Part shown: piece after piece, positions 23,131 through 33,320 of the stretch
Layout: every line of letters starts with the position of its first letter
Numbering within the stretch: position 1 is the first letter of the stretch
Assembly: GCF_963662255.1 (NCBI RefSeq)
Contig: NC_085072.1
Coordinates: forward strand, 1,802,001-1,866,000
Length of the DNA stretch: 64,000 bases
Source of the DNA: Cinclus cinclus
Lineage: Eukaryota; Chordata; Aves; Passeriformes; Cinclidae
Direction of reading: 5' to 3'
Translations under genes and position numbers: made by a program
The notes under the pieces: generated by a model
Told to the model about the DNA's origin: nothing
The model's database searches: none
Seen by the model: only the letters and a program-made list of their open reading frames with translations

Positions 23131-24111
23131 TTTGAAGCCAACTCCCCTAAAAGTGCCTTTTAATGGATTTCCAGGGCAGGGAGGCAGGGAAGGCAGTGAC
23201 CACTGGAGATTCCTCAGTTTCCCTGGCTGTAACTCCAAAAATCTGGAGCTGATGCCTTGGAAGCTGCAGCGTGGTGCCAGGCCAGGAGCTGGGCTGAAAC
23301 CCTCAAGAACAGCAGCCAGAGTCTGGGAGGGATGACTGGAATTATCAGGGGGTGTGAATGGGAATGAACTCCCGATCCTGGGAAGTGCAACCCCGACTCC
23401 ATCCCAGAGGGGTTCCCTGTGGGATTTGGGATCCCCCAGTTCCAGGGCAGGAGTTTTCAGGGACACAGAGGAGAGGGCAGGGCTGTGCCCCTGCCCCTGG
23501 CACAGCTCTGGCCCAGCAGTCCATCCACGAGATGAAAAGGAGCATCCTCAGTCACAGGGCTTTGCTGCAACCTCATATTTCCTTGGGTGTCTCTGCAGTT
23601 AATTAGTTATCCTCTTCTTCCAGTTAATTAGCTCAAAGAAAAACAGCTCTTTGTACTCAGCCTTATAAATTACAGTCTTTGCCTGTCTTATATGTTAGAA
23701 GAGATGACACTTCCTGCATTTCCTTAGCAAGGTCACATTTACAATTCCTAAAGGTTTGGGAGGAATCTCAGCCAGGACACGGGGAAGGTTTCAAAGTTAC
23801 CGTGATTTAAAAAATTATCAGAGGCACTGGGAGGGAAAATCGTGAGGATCAAAGCAAAGGGACTCTATTAAAAAAGACTAACTAATGCAAAAGTTACTGA
23901 AAAAAACGCATGAAAGTGGCAAAAGGAACTTCAGATGTTGGTGAGGTCCTCTCCAAAGGAGCTGGGGATTGTTCAGGGAGCAGCTCAGGGGGACAAGGGG
24001 CTGCAGTCGTGGGTGAGCTTTGAGAGGCTGGAAAGGCTCGGAGCTGTTGAAATAAAAAGGGTTTGGGCCTTTATCCCCACCCTGGGTCAGCTGCTCCAAA
24101 TCTCCTGAAGT
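23131..24111. other. Unannotated; weak regulatory candidate inside
   Basis: Ordinary sequence. At 23600-23760 two copies of agttaattag and an AT-rich stretch resemble the enhancer-like blocks. No gene is supported. Confidence 0.4.
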
Positions 24112-24222
24112 GCTGGACAGGGCTCAGAGCATCCTGGGATGCTGGAAGGTTTCCCTGCCATGGAAAGGAGTTGGAATGAGATTATTTTTGAGGTCTCTCC
24201 TCACCCAAACCTGTATTGTTTT
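24112..24222 (+). mobile_element. CR1 LINE 3'-end fragment, eroded
   Basis: Reads tgctggacagggctcagagc, atcctgggatgctggaaggt, ttccctgccatggaaagg, then ggtctctcctcacccaaacc, matching the CR1 tail with many substitutions. An old copy. Confidence 0.7.
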
Positions 24223-24618
24223 TTTCATCTGTTTGGACCTCTCAAGCTCATTTTGTCACCGATTTCCTCCAGGGCATTGAGTGCATTCCTCAATCCACCA
24301 CCGAGGGTGGCATGGAAGCCTAAGCCATGGGATTTGGGGTTGTGCTTGCAGTCCTCAGCCCCAGACCTGGCCGTGTCACAGCTCCAGGGGCCGGGGGGAG
24401 AGCAGAGCCATAGATCACATCCCTGCTGACACCTCACCTTGCTCTGGGGTTAACTGGGAGCAGGAAGATTCTGCCCAGGAGGGGCTCAGCACAGTTCTGA
24501 GGTGTCTTCTTGATGGATGTGCGCTGCAAAACTGGAGAATATCAAAAGAGAATTTAGATAATACAAAGGGAGACATTTCCAGCACTGACTTAGGTTCACG
24601 AGGAATTCCATCATAACT

Positions 24619-24797
24619 TTAACTCAGACACTCCACGGAGGTTTCGCAGCACTGGGCAATAAATAACACATCAGCCAGAGCCCTCAGTGGAGGCAGGACA
24701 GTGTTTGGAAGCTGTGTCCTTGGAATATTGTTCTCATCAAAGAACTGGAAAACCAAATCATCCTGAAGTGCTTTTATTTCCTTGTCTGCTGTCTGTG
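24619..24797 (-). CDS. Hypothetical terminal-exon-like frame
   Basis: Function not recognised. On the minus strand a plausible acceptor (ttctcttggtaactgggtgtgcag region, AG at 24799-24798) precedes an open frame of 57 codons ending at a TAA. Its residues look protein-like, including DDLVFQFFDENNIP and PLRALADVLFIAQCC: charged, then aromatic, then a hydrophobic helix-like stretch with paired cysteines. There is no polyadenylation signal in the next 100 bases and no neighbouring exon is recognised. It may be a terminal exon, a lineage-specific transcript or chance. Confidence 0.15.
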
Positions 24798-25739
24798 CTG
24801 CACACCCAGTTACCAAGAGAAGGAAACAGCCCTGCCAGGCTGAGCTGAGCTAAAGTTGGCCCTGGAAAATTCAGGGAGCAGCTGATCTCACCTTGGAGCC
24901 TGGTGCAGGTTCCACACCAAGCCCAGGGAGCTGAGCCGGGGCACCAGCACTGAGTGAGACATTAGATCAGAGAGGGAGAGGAGGAAAGCAGACCCCAAAG
25001 CAACCAGGAGCTTAATCCCAGCAGTGAGAGAGGTTCCAAAACCACCCCAGAGCTGAGAAATGTTGAGGTAGGGAGCACGTGGCTGGGTTCACCTGGGGTG
25101 GAGGAGCCTCCAGAGCTGACTCTGATCAGGGACTGAGGCTCCCAAGCACAGCCTGGGTCTCCTCCAGCCCTTCCCATCTCCCAGCACTCAACCTCAACCA
25201 AAAGTCTGGGAATTTGGGAAGGAAATGCCTCAAAGCTCCTTCATTCCCCTGCACAGCCCAAAGTTTCACAAGAACCTCTCCTTGCCCACCTGGGGCTGGG
25301 AGCTGGGCACTGAGCCCTGCCTGGGCTGGCGCTCTGGCCCGGCAGCAGTTCCAGGGGCATCTCTGGCTGTGGTTCCACCCTGCAGGTCCCAGCTCAGCCC
25401 TGGCTGCAGCTCCAGCCCCTCTCCCCCACCTGCTGGGGCTCTGGGGGCTCTGCCAGGGCTGGGGCACAGCAGGGCCCCCTCGGGGCACAGGCACTTGGTG
25501 CCAGTCCCCTCTGCCACCGGTTCCAAATGTCACCCTGGCATTTTTTGGATTTGAGCCCGAGCTCCTGCATCCGCACGGTTCCATCGTGCTAATTACAGCC
25601 TGTCTGAAATGCTAACGAACCCCAGCGCTCACAGCAGAGCTCGTGGCCAGGTCTGGGGACAAAAAGGCTCAATAATGGCAAAACCTGCTGTGGGGTTGGG
25701 GTTTTTGGGGTTATTCATTGAGGTTTTAGGTGTAATGCA
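24798..25739. other. Unannotated
   Basis: GC-rich around 25250-25560, where frames on both strands are open by composition. No splice-bounded exon or element seen. Confidence 0.5.
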
Positions 25740-26130
25740 AGGAAATGATTACAAAGTGTATTTTAAGCATCTATTTATTAAAGCTGAATTGTGCTAGAAC
25801 TTCTGTTCCAAAGCACACCTGACAGCTACATGAATAGCAAATTATTCCACAGCAAACTGTGCTATTTTCTGTTGTTACTCTGCACGTAGGGCAGGTTAAA
25901 AGAATTCTCAACCTTCTATTTAATACAATAAACTTTGTCAGATGCTGTTATTATTTTATCTGAATGCCACATCCCAGTGTAAAATATGCATAAAAGTCTC
26001 ATTGACTCCTCGAGTCAGGTGGAAACGGGAGGAGTGAGGGGAAAGCTGAGCAAGGTGGCTTTTATTTAATCCACCTCAATCAGGACCTAATGATAGGCAT
26101 TAAAAACTGGCAAACCCAGGGAAACAACTT
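25740..26130. promoter_or_regulatory. Candidate conserved non-coding element
   Basis: Long complex AT-rich block, including catgaatagcaaattattcc, tttaatacaataaactttgt, ctgttattattttatctg and taaaatatgcataaaag. It lacks repeats and frames of note, and contrasts with GC-rich flanks. Enhancer role inferred. Confidence 0.35.
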
Positions 26131-26261
26131 TATTGCTGTTCACCAGGGGCCCTGGCAGTTCAGTGTCCAGGGTGGGGATGGCAGAGTGTGGCACCCGTGA
26201 AATAATAAATCCCATTGCCCTGGAATTCACAGCTGAGCACCCTCAGCTCGGTGAGAAAGAG

Positions 26262-26328
26262 TTAATAAATCACAAAATGGGATGGGAGGACCTTAAAGAT
26301 CATCTCCTTCCAAGCCCCCCAATAAATG
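26262..26328 (-). mobile_element. Short CR1 3'-end fragment, minus sense
   Basis: Reads tcacaaaatgggatgggagg, accttaaagatcatctcctt, ccaagcccccc, the reverse-complemented CR1 terminus. Only about 65 bp survive. It is the one copy in clear minus orientation apart from inverted pieces at 12.16 and 61.17 kb. Confidence 0.8.
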
Positions 26329-28539
26329 AGAGCTCCTAAGAATTGTTAACAGGGGGTGAGAGTTATCCCAGGTGTGTCCTGAGCAGGGCTGGGAAGAACA
26401 TCCAGGAACATCCAGGGGTGGCTCTGACCCTGTTTCAGTGGTCAGGTGAGGCAGGGGAGCTCACCTGAGGGGGCTGAGGAGGCTTCTGGGGGGGAGAACA
26501 CACCTGAAAAAAAGAACCAGAGATTCCCTGGGGGTTCAGCTCAGAGCAGCTTGGAGCAGCTCGCTTCCTTCAGCCAAAAAAATAAAAAAGGTGTGAGAAA
26601 AAAATAGTGTAGGAAACTCGAGAGATTGATGGTGTGAGGCCCAGAGCTCAGGGCAGGAGATAAAGAAGGGCAGGGAATCATTGCTGGGGTGACCTGGAGG
26701 GGCTGGAATGAAACATTTGGGTTTTGGTGAAGCTGGGAGGTGACAGCTGAGGGAAGGGCTCTGCCTGCTGCTGGGCCAGGAGCAAAGAGGATTGAAGGGG
26801 CTGGTTCCAGTAAAAAGCGTAAACTGGGCTTGTGCTGCTCAACTGCACCCACAATTGCTTCTGGTTCCTTATTTCCGGGGTCTGGTGGAGTTATTTTTTT
26901 CTTTTTTTCACTGATTTCCTGAGCTTGGTGTGCCCAGCTCCCTGGGAAATGCTCCTGGGGCAGTTTTTGGGCTTTGTTTAGGTGGAAGGTGCTCAGGAGC
27001 AGGGCAGGGAGGAACTGGGAGCTCTCTGCACGGTGGGTGGCAGAGCTGGTGGTAAAGTCTGACCTGATTTATTTGATTTTCTCAGAATAATAATCATTCT
27101 TCCTTGAATTGACAGTCTGCATGTCAAAGTTTCAGCTCGATTTGAAATGCCTGAAAGATGAATTCCAGGGGAGAAATAACATTGTCTGTGTGTGCTGACA
27201 GTCCCTACCCAAGGTGCTGCTCTCCACCTTCACGCACAGCAGAGGAAAAAAATAAAATAAAATTACAGGCTGGCAAAAAGAGCGGTGTTTGCTGTGATTA
27301 TGTCTTGTTTGTGGTGCTGGCCATTAGGACTAAAAAGCAGAGCAGGCAGGGTGGGCTTTGTTTGGTTTTTTAGCCTTCAGCTGAGAATGTTCCAGCCTGG
27401 AGTGACGGAGGGGATGCAGAGGTTGTGATTTTAATGATGGGGAGGGGGAGCTCAGCACCAGGAGGGTTTGGGCTGTGACCTCGCAGTGCTGCTCTGCAAA
27501 TCACCTGCGTGGGCTCAGCTTTGCCCTGCATCCACTGCACTGCAATAGAAATTCATTCTGTCTTTAATTTTCCTTGTCAGGAGACCTTTGGAAGCCAGAT
27601 TCACTTGCTCTTCACTCTCCTGTGTGTCCTGGTGTAATCTATCCCATAAAGGGCAAAATGTCCCGAGTAAATCACAGCTGAGCAGCTGAAGGAAATCACC
27701 AAAAATTATGGAGGCCATCAAACTTCTTTTTTATATATATAAAATATCCAGGAGAGCTGTTTCTGATAACACCCAGAGTATCTCTTATTAAAGATCTAAT
27801 TTCAGGGGCTTTGGGTGTCATTGGATTTTGGCAGTCTCGGGTGCTTCATTTACAAGGACCAGAACAATTGATGGGAATGGGGTGCCAGGAGGATTTTTTG
27901 GGGCTGCTGTTGGGGTTTGGTGGTCCCAGGACAGAGCCCAGCAGGCAGCAATCCCAGGCAGGAGCTTTCCCCCTTTTTTATGCTGCTACAAGGCCTGAAT
28001 TCAAACCAGGGGCTCATATTTGGCCCCAGGCTGGGTTTATTTTTAGGATGCACAGGTTTGCAATAAGTTTTCTTTAAAAAGCCACATAAGATTTGCAGAA
28101 GCCAGATTTGCAGAAGTTTGTAGGGAAGCAAAGCACAATGAATTTATTTAATGGCAAGCCTGGCCAAAAGAGGCAGGAAATAATCAAGGGGGGGGGGGGG
28201 AATTAAGCTCTGCCTGCATGTGGGGGGTGTGGAAGGGAGAGGCTTTTGCAAATGCACCAGGAATCATAATTAAAGTCCTGGCTCATCATGATTAAAATGG
28301 AGTTGGGGGGAGCGTTTGTGGCCTCCAGGATTATCTGACCATTAGGGAGAGCTGAGGGCTTGGAGAGAGCAGCAGCAGAACCCTCTGTCCCCAAAGAACA
28401 GAGCTGGGACTCCAAGGGATCATCTCAGACAGCAGCACCTTCACTGCTCTGCCCAGGAGAGAGGGGACAAAGGCAAAGGTCTGCTCCTCACTTTAAAAAA
28501 AAAATGTAAATGAGCAAAGAATCCCCCTGGTTAGAGAAG
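26329..28539. other. Unannotated; poly-G and AT patches
   Basis: Contains a 12-G run at about 28189-28200 and a TATATATA stretch near 27733. A small complex patch at 27060-27165 (aataataatcattcttcc, tgtcaaagtttcagctcg) could be regulatory. No gene supported. Confidence 0.45.
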
Positions 28540-28860
28540 TTATTCCAGCAAGTGGCTCTATAAATGTCTTTATATTGTTATTTCCGATATTAGTTTGTTG
28601 TTCCTTCATGAAAGCTGATTTATTTGAAATGTTATTACTTGAAACACCCTAATCTTTTTGTAATAATTCATATACTGGAGATTACAGTTTTGGAAGGCAG
28701 CCCAGCTCTGGCTGGAATCCTATTTATGGATTAAAGGATTTGAACAGCATTGCAAGCTAGATCTCCGAATAGCAGGATAATGTAAACCTGGTTCCATATA
28801 AAATGCTTTCCCTCTGCAATAGTAACCCCATTAAAGGCAGATTGTTGGAGCAGAGCACTT
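28540..28860. promoter_or_regulatory. Candidate conserved non-coding element
   Basis: Complex AT-rich sequence: ctataaatgtctttatattg, ccgatattagtttgttgttc, taataattcatatactgg, cctatttatggattaaagg. No repeats or convincing frame. Likely regulatory by texture; unproven. Confidence 0.35.
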
Positions 28861-31544
28861 CCATTGCAGCAGGGCAGGATATCTTGCACCCCTGAAGAGC
28901 CAGGATTGCCAGGGCTGAGCCCTCCCCTTGTCACCATGCCCTGAGCTGCATCCTCAGCTCTCCTTTCTCCATGCCAGAGAATTCCAGGGACGTTTTTGAG
29001 ACAGAACCTTTGTTCTGGAGGGAGCTGAGCCCCACAGCCAGCAGTGGGTGCCCCAGCACGGAGCTGCTGCTGCCCAGGCTGGGAGGGAGCTGGGATTTCC
29101 ATGTGAGCAGCAGCACAAAGCCCAGCCCAGGATTCCTCAGAGTCACTCGGGGGACAATCCCAGCCCTGAAAGCTTTGGGGAGAGTTGTTATTTAATTAAC
29201 TCCCCACTTTATTTAATTGTGCGTGGGGAGCCCAGCCACGGGCTGAAGTGTGGATGAAGGATTTCCTTGTGTGGTAACTGAGAATGGGCCACAATGGCTA
29301 AATTTAATTGGAATCTGCCTGAAATCCATAGGAAATACAGGACTGGGCTGGAAACAATGGCACTGGGAGCCCACGTTAAAAGGAATGGGTTTGGGACTGG
29401 GACCATCTCACTTCTGAAGCTGTTTGCACACATGGCAGCAAGGGAGTTTTGGGGCAAAATGGGAAGCAGAGAATTGAAATGGTTTTTGTGGGTGTCACCA
29501 GAACTGAGGTGTGCCAGGACCTGGTGTCCTGAGCCAGGATGGATAAAGGTGGGAAATGTGTCCAAAACCCAGGGATGTGCTGGATGGAGCTGAGAGGGAT
29601 GAACGGGGCATGGTGCAGACAGAACCTCCTGGTTCCCCACCCAGGAGGGTGGGAATGATGGGGTGGGGGCAATAATTACCCCAGAGGGTGCTGGAAGCCT
29701 GGAGAAGGCTCCTGTGTGCCCCAGGAAGGCTGAAGGGCAGCGATGCACAAACCCCACGGGATCTGGGGGTGCTGGGGCTGTGACACCCCGGGGAGGCTCT
29801 GCACCTGCAGCTGGAGCTCAGCTCTCCTCTTGTGGTCTTTGTTTCCCAGAGAAGCTGGGAAGGCCTTGGAAGAGCCTGAGGAGGAGACCAAGGTCTGTTT
29901 TTTCCCCTCAGAGAAGGTGGGGAGAGGGATCAGCCATCGGTGATTTCATGGGGTCACAGGAGAAAAGGATGGGATCACCTTTCCAGAGCTGCTCCCCAAA
30001 CACCGTTTGTAATTTGGGAATTGGGGTTCCTGTGGCTGTCACTGGGGTCCCTCCTCCTCTGCAGCAGCCTCTGCACAAGCCCCGTGGGGTTGGGAGCGAT
30101 CCCAGCCTGCTGCAGCATTGCCTCAGGCACAAATCAGAAATCAGAAATCGTCAGAAATCATCAGAAATCAGAAATCATTCCAGCTCTGGACCCTGGCTTC
30201 TCTTCCCTGGAATGGGGAATAACTGATCCATCCCAGAGGGTTCCACCATTACTTATTATTTCTATGGGGATTTGAAGGTTAATAGCTTTACACAAGCCTA
30301 ATTAATTGCTATTATTTAGTTTAATATTCTCTCCAAGTACTTTGCCCATGCAAAGCTTGCTCTGGCACCCTCCCTGCAGAAGGGCTGGGAGCAGCAGCTT
30401 GTTCGTGGCACAGGAACTGTGACAGAGCAGGGGAAGGTGTGGTGGTGTTTGAGCACATCACATCCATCCCTGCTCGGGGGCTCTGTGCAGCACAGCTCTG
30501 GGGGGGGCAACGAAATAAATGGGGTTGATCAAATAAATGGGGGTGATCAAATAAATGGGGGTAAGAATCCCTTCCTCCTGTGCTGGGAGTGATCCCCATG
30601 CTGTCGTTCCTGCACGCAGCTCCGTGCGCCCCAAGCCCACCCCAGGACAGGCAGTGCAGGGCTCTGTCCCTCCCCAGCCTCATGCCAAGGAAAGAGGGAC
30701 AGAAGCGCTGTTCTTGCAGGCTGTAGGTGGAATTTTGGAATGTTCCGCCGCTCCCAGCATCGCTCCCTCCCAGCAGAGCTCTCCTTGCAAAGAGGAAATC
30801 AAAGCATTCCCTGCAGGGTGGGGACAGGAGCTGCGGGCAGATCCCGGTGGAGTAAAGCGTGGTGTCAATAATAAACCAACAGGAAAGGATAGGAGCTTTG
30901 TGTTAGCGCTTCAAACCCCCGGGGTAACAAACCAAGCCAGCTGTAATGTCGCTGGGGAGGGACAGGGATGGATCACGGACACGGAGCGCGTGCCAGAAAA
31001 CGAGCGGCAGCGGGATGGGGCCGGAGGGACAGCACAAAATCAGTGCTGGCCACATCCAGGGGCATTCTGGGGATGCTTGGAGGGTGCTGACGGCAGGGAG
31101 GGACCCCAGGGCTCTGCAGGGCTCGGGGAGGGCACTGGGGCTCCATGCCATGGGGGGCTGAGGGACAATTCGGAACTCCGGCAGAGGCCGGGGAAGGCGC
31201 TGGGAGCGGCCCTGGAATATCCCTGCCCTGTCCCCCAGCTCCCCTCTCGGCATGGGAGATGACACATGGGGAAGGAGAGCCCGCGTGGGAAATGGGGAAC
31301 GGGGCTGGGATGGGTCCCTGTGCGGGGGCACAGCCCCAGCCCCACCGCTCCCATGGCCGGGGACATTCCTGGACGTTCCCGCTGCTTCCAGCTGGGGTTT
31401 CCGTGCTGGAGGGAAATGCAAACACTGATCAATGCGGAGCATCCCCGCGATCCCCAAACCGCTGGCAGCACGTTCCCATCCATCCCTGCCCTGCAGCAGG
31501 ATCTGCTCCTCCCAGCCTTGTGGAGCTCAAACTGCAGAAGTGAG
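28861..31544. other. Unannotated; small tandem repeats
   Basis: GC-moderate to GC-rich (30.6-31.5 kb has CpG-containing stretches and frames up to 235 codons on both strands that look compositional). Two tiny repeats occur: cagaaat units at 30130-30178 and a roughly 20-bp unit (gatcaaataaatgggggt) at 30505-30562. No exon is supported. Confidence 0.45.
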
Positions 31545-31900
31545 TACCCGCAGCTTAAAGTTGTCATTTAATAATTATATTTAAAAGTCTACCTGGCTCT
31601 ATAAATTTTTAATGTCAGATTAATTAAAAGCCCCGTTGTGAAAGCTTTGGAAAGGAGAAATAAATATTTAATATTTATTAAAATATTCATATGCTACATG
31701 TTTTTTAATCTTGAATAAATATTTTTGGATAATCAGGCATGGGTTTTTTGTGATGCTAAAAGTTTGCATTGTAAATTCAACCATGATTGATTATAAACTG
31801 TGCGATCTATTAATTATGAAAGAGCACGTGTGCTGCTCAGGACCTGGAAGAAATATCTGTATCTGGGTTTTATAACCAGAGGAGTTATCAAGGTAATGTG
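31545..31900. promoter_or_regulatory. Candidate conserved non-coding element
   Basis: One of the most AT-rich complex blocks: tcatttaataattatattta, atgtcagattaattaaaagc, aaatatttaatatttatt, accatgattgattataaac, tctattaattatgaaagagc, followed by an E-box cacgtg. Dense homeodomain-type cores without tandem periodicity. Enhancer role inferred. Confidence 0.4.
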
Positions 31901-32019
31901 CTCATTGAACCCAGTGAAAGCTTTGATTCATGTGCTGGTGGCGAGATCTTGACCTTCATCACGGTGAAATACAACTCTGCTCATTCTTCCTTCCCACTAA
32001 ACCAGACATGGGCAGCAGG

Positions 32020-32180
32020 GAATGATCCCCCCACCCCTGGCAGTGCCCAGGGCCAGGCTGGACAGGGCTTGGAGCACCCTGGGATGGTGAGAGGTGTCCC
32101 TGCCATGGCAAGGGTGGCACGAGACGATTTTTAATCATCCCCTCCCACCCAAACCGTTCCTTGATTCCATGAAATGCTGA
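32020..32180 (+). mobile_element. CR1 LINE 3'-end fragment
   Basis: Tail phrases in order: acccctggcagtgcccaggg, ccaggctggacagggcttgg, agcaccctgggatggtgaga, ggtgtccctgccatggcaag, tcccacccaaaccgttcc, ttgattccatg. The end is nearly complete, including the variable attccatg tail. Confidence 0.88.
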
Positions 32181-32785
32181 ATTTAATATCCGGGGGTGCT
32201 GAGGGTGTTTGGTGCACCCAAAGCCTGCCTGGGGCAGAGCTCCCTGAGCTGCCCTGGGCTCCTGCAGCCTTTCCTCCCTCCCTCTCCTCCCCAGCCATCA
32301 GCTTTTCCCAGCTCTCACTGCCAGCAGCAGCAATGCCCGGGTAGCTCCTTTCCCACCCTCCTTTCGGGAGGTTTCAGCCTGCTCCTGGTATTTCTTGGTG
32401 CTCTCTGAAGGAATCCCTGCAGCACAAAGGGGCTCAGAGCAAGAGGAACTCTGGGTTTTATTGAGCTGAACCGACCCTCCCTCCCTGCCCTGACTCAGGA
32501 GCTGCTCCCTCCTCTGTTGGGAATTTTAAGGGTGCCTTAAGTCTCTCTTTCCTGTTGGAGACAAATAAAAGGCTCTTACTGCGAATGAGGGTGGAAGTCA
32601 GAGCTGCTAAAGAGACACAAAACTCAAAGCAAACAAAGGCAAACATAAAAGGCTTGTTTGGGGGTCGGTGTCTATTCTCAGTGCAAGGATTATTGTTGGT
32701 TTTTATGGAAAGTTCATCCCGGAGGCTGGAGGCACTGGCATTACTTGAGCAAGATTGAGCTGTTTAAAATTTCAGGGTTGTCCGC

Positions 32786-32786
<1 letters not shown>
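32181..32786. other. Unannotated
   Basis: Unique sequence with short chance frames leading up to the long poly-A tract. Nothing recognised. Confidence 0.5.

Positions 32787-32836
<50 letters not shown>
32787..32836. repeat. Poly-A tract, ~50 bp
   Basis: Uninterrupted A on the plus strand, immediately beside the inferred distal end of the LTR. It may be an expanded homopolymer or an insertion tail. Its true length is uncertain because homopolymers are error-prone in assemblies. Confidence 0.9.
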
Positions 32837-32838
<2 letters not shown>

Positions 32839-32839
32839 G

Positions 32840-33320
32840 GAAGTTGTGTGGAGAGGAATGTGCTGACAGCAGGAAAGTTTGGGTAATAATTCATGTGCTG
32901 GGGATGATGCTCTGGAGCACTGCCCAGCTGCAGCTGGGGATGCTCCTGTGCTCTGCTGATGACTTCTCAGGCTCCCTAAAAACAGAGGCCAGACAAGATG
33001 AAGGGAATAAAATGCAGCTTGTTTCTATTTATTGAAGGGGCTTCAGATGCATTTCGGGCAGACAAAGCCCCAGAGGGACTACACCCAAAATGGACAATGG
33101 GTCATGGATTTTCACACTTTTATAAGTTCGGTGCATTTGCAGATTGGGGGTTAATCTTGCAATTACAGCTCCAGGTAATGAAGTCATTTACCCCAAGTTT
33201 GCTCTCCCCACCTCACTTTTGTTTACGTTTCTGAGGCACTGAGGTGTCCTTGATTCCCAGCCTGGAGAGGAATTGTTGTGTCTGCCCAAAATGGGAGAGC
33301 AGCAGCTCACACTGGATAGG
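32840..33320 (-). mobile_element. Probable endogenous retrovirus LTR
   Basis: On the minus strand a TATA-type box (cttataaaag, 33117-33126) is followed about 90 bp later by an AATAAA signal (33033-33028), which is the U3-R arrangement of a retroviral LTR. The upstream part carries taaccccc and caattgca-type patches familiar from bird LTRs. No gag, pol or env reading is attached, so it looks like a solitary LTR. Outer borders are estimates; target-site duplications were not identified. Confidence 0.5.
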
